From: an uncultured Eubacteriales bacterium
GTDB lineage: Bacteria; Bacillota; Clostridia; Oscillospirales; Acutalibacteraceae
DNA: 11,330 nucleotides
NCBI GenBank assembly: GCA_934667845.1
Contig: CAKUMQ010000073.1
Span: forward strand, 1 to 11,330
Reading direction: 5' to 3'
Of the stretch, positions 7,887-11,330 are shown one piece after another (within the stretch, counting starts at the first letter, position 1; every line of letters begins with the position of its first letter). The notes under the pieces are model-generated. The model was not told the DNA's origin. It saw only the letters and a list, made by a program, of their open reading frames with translations, and made no database searches. The position numbers were made by a program, and so were the translations under genes.

Positions 7887-7898
7887 GGCATCCACTTC

Positions 7899-8084
7899 CT
7901 AATTCTGTTTTTCCACCAGTTTATATTCGTCGTAGAAGCGGAAGAACGGGCAGCGGGCACCCTGCTCCTGCGAACGGATCCGCGCCTCATCATCCTCGTC
8001 GATGGCGCAGGCGGCATCGCACACAGTCTCGCCCCATTCTTCGTTATAGACGCAAAAGGCACAGTGTTCACAGTCGTCCTTCAT
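7899..8084 (-). CDS. Cys-rich 61-aa DUF6472-like protein
   Basis: The protein begins MKDDCEHCAFCVYNEEWGET and ends DEYKLVEKQN. Six cysteines (C5, C8, C11, C22, C26, C45) and the acidic middle (AIDEDDEARI) resemble the small clostridial proteins annotated as DUF6472, which carry a Cys-x2-Cys start and a CP(F/Y)FR ending motif. The cysteine pattern suggests a small metal-binding fold, though no function is established. The start at 8084 is fixed by a perfect AAAGGAGG 8 nt upstream; a longer reading of the frame to 8321 has no such site and lies inside araC. It overlaps the end of the AraC gene by 17 bp in another frame, which points to coupled translation. Confidence 0.8.
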   Translation of the reverse strand: MKDDCEHCAFCVYNEEWGETVCDAACAIDEDDEARIRSQEQGARCPFFRFYDEYKLVEKQN

Positions 8085-8868
8085 AGAGAACGCCTCCTTT
8101 TTGCCGGTATTCCCGCGGGGAAACGGCAGTGTGATCCCGAAAAACGCGGTTGAAGGTGCGCGGAGAGGCAAAACCGACCCGGTTGCTGATCTCGGTAACG
8201 GGCAGATCGGTCTCGACCAGCAGCTTGCCCGCCTCGTTGACCCGCAGCAGATTGACATATTCATGGAACCCGATGCCCAGCCGCTTGCGGAACAGGTGGG
8301 AGATATAGTATTTTCCCACACAGACCTCTGCCGCCACCCGCTCCAGAGACAGATCGTCGTCCAAATGCTCCATGCAGTAATTCAGCAGACTGCGCAGCAC
8401 GTCGCTTTCGTTTTCCTGCGTGGGCAGCAGCGTCATATGCGGAAGCAGCAGCCCGAGGACGACCTGCCAGTATCCCTTGCGAATGCCGGGGGCATAGGGG
8501 CCGGAGGCGGATTCGATCCGGTACAGCAGATCGGGAAGCTCTGCCGGTACGTTTTCGGCGGGAATGCGGTTGGAGAGGGGCGTGTTCTGACGGAGCAGTG
8601 TTTTATATTCGCTGCTCATCGACGGCGGCACAATAAGGATCATGCCGTCCTCATCCAATGAATCGTGTGAAAAGGAGTGGATCTGATTGGGAAAGGTGAG
8701 GAAGACATCCCCGGCGCCGATATGGTAGGCATGTGTGCCGGCGCGCGCCTTTGCCGAGCCGCGGCGCAGCCAGATCAATTCCAGATCCGGGTGAAAATGC
8801 GGGCGGCAGGCCAGCATATTGCGCGGCTCGATATACAGGACGTCGGCGCGGGATTCAAAAGCGATCAC
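8068..8868 (-). CDS. AraC-family transcriptional regulator with N-terminal cupin
   Basis: I prefer GTG at 8868 (266 aa): GGAGG lies 7 nt before it, whereas the TTG codons at 8889 and 8886 lack a ribosome site. The N-terminal cupin (about 22-75) has the sensor pattern HFHPDLELIWLRRGSA ... HIGAGDVFLTFPNQIHSF, usual for regulators sensing sugars or other small molecules. The C-terminal double helix-turn-helix (about 172-256) has LSLERVAAEVCVGKYYISHLFRKRLG and the second signature ITEISNRVGF-like VTEISNRVGFASPRTFNRVFRDHTAVSPREYR. As the first gene of the operon it likely regulates itself and the four genes behind it, or a distant locus. The ligand is unknown. Confidence 0.93.
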   Translation of the reverse strand: MIAFESRADVLYIEPRNMLACRPHFHPDLELIWLRRGSAKARAGTHAYHIGAGDVFLTFPNQIHSFSHDSLDEDGMILIVPPSMSSEYKTLLRQNTPLSNRIPAENVPAELPDLLYRIESASGPYAPGIRKGYWQVVLGLLLPHMTLLPTQENESDVLRSLLNYCMEHLDDDLSLERVAAEVCVGKYYISHLFRKRLGIGFHEYVNLLRVNEAGKLLVETDLPVTEISNRVGFASPRTFNRVFRDHTAVSPREYRQKGGVLYEGRL

Positions 8869-8922
8869 GGTTTTCCCTCCCTGCAACAATTTTTGTCCCG
8901 TTACATGGGGTTCTCGTGGGGT

Positions 8923-8951
8923 ATTCTAGCACAATTCGTCCGATAATACAA
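8923..8951 (-). promoter_or_regulatory. Sigma-A promoter of the araC operon
   Basis: On the minus strand TTGTAT (8951-8946) and TAGAAT (8928-8923) are separated by 17 bp, each one or two mismatches from consensus. The expected start of transcription is near 8916, giving a leader of about 48 nt before the GTG start. It is the only good promoter before the five-gene operon. Confidence 0.65.
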
Positions 8952-8963
8952 GTGCCTTTCCGT

Positions 8964-8991
8964 AACCCGCAGGCAAAATGCCGTGCGGGTT
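8964..8991 (-). terminator. Hairpin at the 3' end of pnuC, probable weak terminator
   Basis: An inverted repeat starts at the first base of the pnuC stop: 8-bp arms AACCCGCA/TGCGGGTT with an inner GGCA/TGCC and a one-base bulge. No U-tract follows on either strand, so it may protect the mRNA end or be weak. The araC promoter begins just 13 bp further on. Confidence 0.5.
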
Positions 8992-9680
8992 TACCGCGCG
9001 GCGCTTTGCCGGATCTTCCGCTGCTGCCAGCGGATAAACCCGTAGATGTCATTGAGCAGAAAAGCGGTAAAGCATACGATCATCGAAATGTACCGCCTGT
9101 CGGAAAGTGCGGCAAGCGTCCAAAGCCAGATGAGGACGAGGTCGTTGGCGGCATACGCCAGATTGAAATACGGACTTCGGCGGAAGGTCAGATAGACGGC
9201 GAGGAAGCTGGTCGTGACGGATACGGTGCTCGGGAGCAGGTTGGCGGTGTGGAAATACCGCAGGATAAAATAGAATCCCGCCGTTACCGCTGCCGCTGCC
9301 AAAAACATCCACGCCGCTTCGGCTTTGCTGACGGCGTTGACCCGTACCTCGGAGCGGTTGCCTTGATACGGGTGCCGGAGCCAGGCGATCAGAGAAAAGA
9401 TCGCCATGGGCATCGTCATACCGAGATAGGTGAGCATTTCGCCATAATAGGCAAATGTGTAGGAAATAATGCCGTAGAGCAGACTGAAAACGATCATCAG
9501 CGCCTGTTCGATCGGGTTGCCCTTGGCGTTGATCAGGATAGAGGTCACGCCGATCAGTGACGCGGCAAGCGTGAGCATGCCGTTTCCGCCGAAAAGGCAG
9601 AAAGAGACGATGATCAGCATGACGGAAAAGCCCCACAGTGCCCATTCGCCCTTTGAAAAATAGCCGAGTAGTTTTTTTAT
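8991..9680 (-). CDS. pnuC: Nicotinamide riboside transporter, PnuC family
   Basis: The 229-aa membrane protein has about seven hydrophobic segments. PnuC landmarks are SLIGVTSILINAKGNPIEQALM (41-62), FSLLYGIISYTFAYYGEMLTYLGMTMPM (65-92), AYAANDLVLIWLW (175-187) and the terminal FLLNDIYGFIRW (207-218). PnuC proteins carry nicotinamide riboside into the cell by facilitated diffusion for NAD synthesis; some relatives carry thiamine or riboflavin. The start appears to be ATA at 9680: AGGAGG lies exactly 7 nt before it, the reading IKKLLGYFSK fits the usual MKKLL...YF start of clostridial PnuC, and no ATG, GTG or TTG lies nearby downstream in frame before M21. An ATG at 9722 in frame would put the terminator hairpin, U-tract and ribosome site inside the coding region, so I reject it. 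The gene is monocistronic with its own promoter and attenuated leader. Confidence 0.88.
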   Translation of the reverse strand: MKKLLGYFSKGEWALWGFSVMLIIVSFCLFGGNGMLTLAASLIGVTSILINAKGNPIEQALMIVFSLLYGIISYTFAYYGEMLTYLGMTMPMAIFSLIAWLRHPYQGNRSEVRVNAVSKAEAAWMFLAAAAVTAGFYFILRYFHTANLLPSTVSVTTSFLAVYLTFRRSPYFNLAYAANDLVLIWLWTLAALSDRRYISMIVCFTAFLLNDIYGFIRWQQRKIRQSAAR

Positions 9681-9797
9681 GTTCGATCCTCCTAATAAAT
9701 AAAAAAACACCCGCAGGCACATCTTCAAAGACCTAACGATGTGCTACGGGTGCTGATGGCACCTCTCTGCCCGGTGGCAGTTCCGTGTTTATATGTC
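9681..9797 (-). promoter_or_regulatory. Structured 5' leader of pnuC, candidate riboswitch or attenuator
   Basis: The leader is about 117 nt from the expected start of transcription to the ATA codon. It holds hairpin 1 (CTGCC-ACCG-GGCAG, 9780-9767), hairpin 2 (GGTGC-CATCA-GCACC, 9763-9749) and then the terminator. The 3' arm of hairpin 2 uses the four bases CACC that begin the terminator stem, so the two folds compete. Leaders of pnuC are controlled by riboswitches in other bacteria (NAD+-II class). I cannot match this sequence to that or any other class I know, so the ligand is open. Confidence 0.6.
9701..9752 (-). terminator. Intrinsic terminator in the pnuC leader
   Basis: On the minus strand CACCCG (9752-9747) and GCACATC (9744-9738) pair with GATGTGC (9723-9717) and CGGGTG (9713-9708). 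The loop is 14 nt, and seven Ts plus a further T-rich stretch follow. It lies between the pnuC promoter and the ribosome site, so it must be an attenuator of pnuC. Confidence 0.8.
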
Positions 9798-9803
9798 AAA
9801 GAC

Positions 9804-9832
9804 ACTATACCATATCTGCCCGCGGAAGTCAA
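9804..9832 (-). promoter_or_regulatory. Sigma-A promoter of pnuC
   Basis: On the minus strand TTGACT (9832-9827) and TATAGT (9809-9804) are separated by 17 bp. The expected start lies near 9797. A short inverted repeat TGTC-TTT-GACA (9804-9794) overlaps the end of the -10 and the start site, where a repressor could bind. Confidence 0.75.
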
Positions 9833-9940
9833 TGTTTTTTTGGCGCCCGTCCCTGATCCGTTTTTGCCGCGCATTCTCAAAGCGCCGCCCTGAGAATATC
9901 CCGCTTTCCCCGCTTTTGCGGGAAAACTGAAATTCGGGGC
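9833..9940. other. Divergent intergenic region between pnuC and tRNA promoters
   Basis: I see no gene here. It contains two hairpins: ATTCTCA/TGAGAAT at 9873-9897 (7-bp arms, 11-nt loop) and CCCGC-TTTT-GCGGG at 9909-9922. Neither is followed by a T-run on its strand, so neither is a clear terminator. They may simply insulate the two divergent promoters. Confidence 0.4.
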
Positions 9941-9968
9941 TTGACAAATTGGCAGAATGGAGTATAAT
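9941..9968 (+). promoter_or_regulatory. Consensus promoter of the tRNA pair
   Basis: TTGACA (9941-9946) and TATAAT (9963-9968) are both perfect, with 16 bp between. The tRNA starts 31 bp after the -10. The strength and position fit a stable-RNA promoter. Confidence 0.88.
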
Positions 9969-9998
9969 AGGCAATGTTCCGTGTGTTTTGCGGAAAAT

Positions 9999-10075
9999 GG
10001 GCCTTTAGCTCAGTTGGTCAGAGCCACCGGCTCATAACCGGTCGGTCCCGGGTTCGAGTCCCTGAAGGCCCACCA
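9999..10075 (+). tRNA. tRNA with anticodon CAT (elongator Met, or Ile2 with lysidine)
   Basis: This 77-nt tRNA encodes its CCA. The acceptor stem GGGCCTT pairs with AAGGCCC; the D stem is GCTC/GAGC; the anticodon stem ACCGG/CCGGT has loop CTCATAA with CAT at 10033-10035; the T loop is TTCGAGT. It is not the initiator, since position 1-72 is G-C and the anticodon stem lacks the three G-C pairs. C4-G69, C5-G68 and A37/A38 are the features used by TilS on tRNA-Ile2, and the sequence resembles B. subtilis Ile2, so Ile2 is a real alternative to Met. The T stem (CCGGG/CCCTG) has one C-T mismatch at 10049/10063. Confidence 0.92.
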
Positions 10076-10077
10076 CA

Positions 10078-10116
10078 TGACGGTGGTTCCGGGGAAAATA
10101 TCCGGTGCCGCCGTCA
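10078..10116 (+). other. Stem-loop spacer between the two tRNAs
   Basis: TGACGG (10078-10083) pairs with CCGTCA (10111-10116), and an inner CCGG (10089-10092) with CCGG (10102-10105). It fills almost the whole 46-bp spacer. No T-run follows, so it is likely a processing spacer in a common precursor, not a terminator. Confidence 0.5.
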
Positions 10117-10121
10117 CATAT

Positions 10122-10197
10122 AGGGGCATAGCTCAGTTGGTAGAGCAGCGGTCTCCAAAACCGCGTGCCGAGGGTTCGAGCCCTTCTGCCCCTGCCA
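10122..10197 (+). tRNA. tRNA-Trp (CCA)
   Basis: This 76-nt gene encodes its CCA end. The acceptor stem AGGGGCA pairs with TGCCCCT and the discriminator is G, as usual for bacterial Trp. The D arm is GCTC...GAGC; the anticodon stem GCGGT/ACCGC has loop CTCCAAA with CCA at 10155-10157; the T arm is AGGG-TTCGAGC-CCTT-like. It is co-transcribed with the CAT tRNA from the promoter at 9941. Its last 23 bp are duplicated downstream, marking it as an integration site. Confidence 0.96.
10175..10197 (+). repeat. Direct repeat copy 1, tRNA-Trp 3' end (candidate attachment site)
   Basis: The last 23 bp of tRNA-Trp, from the T loop through CCA, are identical to 10407-10429. Tyrosine integrases of islands and prophages often use tRNA 3' ends, and the integrated element restores that end and leaves a copy at its far side. 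Confidence 0.75.
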
Positions 10198-10198
10198 G

Positions 10199-10240
10199 AC
10201 AAGAAAGGCCTTCGCCTGTGCGGAGGTCTTTCTTGTTTTA
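10199..10240 (+). terminator. Intrinsic terminator after tRNA-Trp
   Basis: ACAAGAAAGGCCT (10199-10211) pairs with AGGTCTTTCTTGT (10224-10236) with one wobble-type mismatch near the loop, followed by TTTTA. It starts 2 bp after the tRNA CCA and ends the tRNA transcript. Confidence 0.85.
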
Positions 10241-10406
10241 TAGAACAAAAGAGAACCCGAGGCACGCGGAGCGTGCCGGGCAACGCCTGCGAGCGCCGCC
10301 GGTGGCGGATACAGCGAGCAGGGGTTGGCGCAGCGGTCGAAAAAATCGAGGAAAAGCGGCAGCCCGAAGATTTTTTCGGGCACCGCAAGAGGGGTTGCGA
10401 AGCAAC
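10241..10406. repeat. Hairpin-dense non-coding segment between the tRNA 3'-end repeats
   Basis: No plausible gene lies here. Four small perfect inverted repeats lie in a row: GGCACGC-GGA-GCGTGCC (10261-10277), CCGCC-GGT-GGCGG (10296-10308), CCCGAA...TTCGGG (10363-10380) and GTTGC-GAA-GCAAC (10394-10406). Three of them have 3-nt loops of the form GNN. The last one abuts the second 23-bp repeat. It may be a remnant of an inserted element or a recognition region; the function is unknown. Confidence 0.5.
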
Positions 10407-10429
10407 TTCGAGCCCTTCTGCCCCTGCCA
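10407..10429 (+). repeat. Direct repeat copy 2 of the tRNA-Trp 3' end (candidate attachment site)
   Basis: This is an exact copy of 10175-10197, 232 bp away. The bases before it do not form a tRNA, so it is an isolated 3' fragment. Identity ends on both sides (G versus C before, GAC versus TTG after). Confidence 0.75.
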
Positions 10430-10433
10430 TTGG

Positions 10434-10470
10434 AAAAGCCTTGAAACCGCTGGGTTTCAAGGCTTTTTCT
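10434..10470 (+). terminator. Intrinsic terminator after the second tRNA-end copy
   Basis: A perfect 15-bp stem, arms 10434-10448 and 10453-10467, has loop GCTG and ends in TTTTTCTTT. It starts 4 bp after the CCA of the repeat copy, just as a tRNA terminator would. It may be the original tRNA-Trp terminator displaced by the insertion. Confidence 0.85.
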
Positions 10471-10658
10471 TTGCATTTCCGAGGGCGGCGCACGGTCTGC
10501 TTTGACGCATTTTGATGCGCAAAAATGGGGCTGATTTCCCATCCGGTGGCATCCGCTCACAACGATTCCGTCTGCTACATCATCAAAACAGCATCAAAAT
10601 TTTAGCTACGGCTGCGTTTCAGTCGGAGCTTTTCTTTGTTTTCTGCGGTACAAATTTT
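10471..10658. other. Non-coding stretch between att-like repeat and integrase, with possible arm-type sites
   Basis: I see no gene here. CATCAAAA occurs at 10581 and 10592, 11 bp apart in the same direction, and in reverse (TTTTGATG) at 10510-10517, part of a 10-bp inverted repeat 10509-10518/10591-10600. Such phased or inverted short repeats beside an attachment core resemble integrase arm or excisionase sites, but this is inference. Confidence 0.35.
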
Positions 10659-10686
10659 GCCCACCTGAGCAGCTGCTCGGGTGGGC
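10659..10686 (-). terminator. Palindromic hairpin after the integrase gene
   Basis: The 14-bp arms GCCCACCTGAGCAG and CTGCTCGGGTGGGC pair with a single wobble, starting 8 bp after the integrase TAA. On the minus strand it is followed by AAAATTTG, so the U-tract is weak. With T-rich DNA also on the plus side it could act in both directions. Confidence 0.55.
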
Positions 10687-10694
10687 ATTTCAGC

Positions 10695-11330
10695 TTATAT
10701 TTCAAATCCCTCGGTGATTCCGTTCAGTCTTGTCGTATCTTTCTTCACATAATACAACTCCGTTATCTGCGAGGTTGAGTGTCCGAGTAAATCAGCAACC
10801 TGTCGTGGCGACAGTGCTCGTATCGTTCCGTCCGGCTACTTTTGCCCGTTGACTAAGTTCGTGGCGAAGGTGTGCCGCAGGCTGTGCAAGCCTTTTTGCG
10901 CAATTTCGGCAGCTTTGAGAATTCGGTAGTACCGTTTGCGGAAATTCACCGGTCTGGTGTAGCCGCCGTTTCCGTCCGCCACAAGGGGCGTATTTTCGCC
11001 GAAATAGGCTTCTCGGCGCAGGTCCTCGATCATCGCCGCTGCCGTCCGATTCAGCGGCACGGTGCGCTTACTGGTGGCGCTTTTGGGCTTTCCGATTTTG
11101 ACCTCCCGCCCGCTGGTGAAATCCGCACCGTTTCTTTGCGCCACTTCCTTTACGCCCTGCCGTACCGTCAGTGTTTTCCTCTCCAAGTCAATGTCGCTGT
11201 TCAGCAGACCAAGCAATTCGCCCGTGCGTAAACCGGTGTTGAGCATTAGAATGTAGGCAGCGGCTTGCTGGTAGATTCGTTCGCCGTTGCTCCAGCAACG
11301 GAATGCTTCCGCTTTGAATTTCTCAATTTC
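10695..11330 (-). pseudogene. Tyrosine recombinase (phage-type integrase), interrupted by an in-frame TAG; N-terminus outside window
   Basis: The frame is open from the right edge for 164 codons to TAG at 10838-10836, then continues unbroken for 46 codons to TAA at 10697-10695. The first part holds the catalytic Arg in NTGLRTGELLGL (R35 of the fragment), the beta-hairpin Lys in KPKSATSKRTVPL and the box HSLRHTFATNLVNGQK (H149, R152). The part after TAG, PDGTIRALSPRQVADLLGHS...ELYYVKKDTTRLNGITEGFEI, has the third-box His in LLGHS and the nucleophilic Tyr in ELYYV. The join fits related integrases, which usually have Gln at this place, so CAG to TAG is the simplest change. Stopping at TAG would remove the Tyr and give a dead enzyme. 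Readthrough or a TAG-as-Gln code could restore it. Confidence 0.85.

Larger units (their letters stand above)
10407..11330. mobile_element. Left end of an integrative element at tRNA-Trp (right end outside window)
   Basis: The second copy of the tRNA-Trp 3' end is followed within 266 bp by a tyrosine integrase gene reading toward it, the usual layout at the end of a tRNA-targeted island, ICE or prophage. The rest of the element and its far repeat would lie to the right of the window. Which kind of element it is cannot be told from this end. Confidence 0.6.

Noticed and set aside
9669..9682. PreQ1-I-like tail (ATAAAAAAACTA) at the pnuC start
   Set aside because: There is no G-rich P1 hairpin with the GGUUC/CCC core ahead of it, and the bases are explained as Met-Lys-Lys-Leu codons.
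9720..9722. ATG as pnuC start inside the terminator stem
   Set aside because: It has only a weak AGG upstream, would add 14 residues not seen in the family, and would put the terminator U-tract and AGGAGG inside the gene.
10032..10560. Minus-strand frames of about 150 codons over the tRNA genes and the hairpin segment
   Set aside because: They read through both tRNAs and terminators in antisense. Such tRNA-antisense translations are a common false annotation.
10512..10778. Plus-strand frame of 88 codons near the integrase
   Set aside because: It overlaps the C-terminal part of the integrase in antisense and includes the palindromic terminator.
1..11330. CRISPR array, rRNA gene, toxin-antitoxin or defence gene cluster
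   Set aside because: I saw no regular repeat-spacer array, no rRNA-like stretch and no defence-type domain in any supported gene.

Overview
The window is about 58% GC by eye and looks like a chromosomal segment of a Gram-positive anaerobe of the class Clostridia (an Oscillospirales/Ruminococcaceae-like gut lineage is my best guess). This rests on the strong AGGAGG-type ribosome sites, the VanR/VanS-type two-component pair, Rex, a DUF6472-like protein and an aconitase of the Firmicutes/Aquifex type. All protein genes lie on the minus strand; only the two tRNA genes lie on the plus strand.

Left part (1-3840): a minus-strand operon of OmpR/VanR-type response regulator, polytopic VanS-type histidine kinase and family 2 glycosyltransferase. 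Coding regions overlap or nearly touch, and the glycosyltransferase runs off the left edge. Three TTAAGA copies spaced 11 and 22 bp sit upstream of the regulator and look like an autoregulatory binding array. The operon probably lets an envelope signal control synthesis or export of a polysaccharide.

Middle (3846-6512): an aconitase-rex operon behind a perfect consensus sigma-A promoter (TTGACA, 17 bp, TATAAT). It pairs a TCA-cycle enzyme with the NADH/NAD+-sensing repressor Rex.

Next (6614-8951): a five-gene minus-strand operon of AraC regulator, Cys-rich DUF6472-like miniprotein, unrecognised 101-aa helical protein, YbaK/ProX-like tRNA-editing protein and Nudix hydrolase. Spacings run from a 17-bp overlap to 12 bp, with a good promoter in front of araC.

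Then (8964-9832): a pnuC-type nicotinamide riboside transporter gene with a structured leader. The leader has its own promoter, two small hairpins and an intrinsic terminator directly ahead of the ribosome site. The start codon appears to be AUA.

Right part (9941-11330): a consensus promoter drives two plus-strand tRNA genes, one with anticodon CAT (elongator Met, or Ile2 if lysidine-modified) and one for Trp (CCA). The last 23 bp of tRNA-Trp, CCA included, are repeated exactly 232 bp downstream. The segment between the copies is full of small hairpins. Beyond the second copy lies a minus-strand tyrosine integrase, cut by the right edge. It is interrupted by one in-frame TAG, after which the frame continues through the catalytic His and Tyr to a TAA. 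This looks like a tRNA-Trp integration site with layered insertions.

I did not find a clearly new multi-gene system. The best leads are the pnuC leader with its AUA start, the amber-interrupted integrase with the duplicated tRNA end, and the phased repeats before the response regulator.
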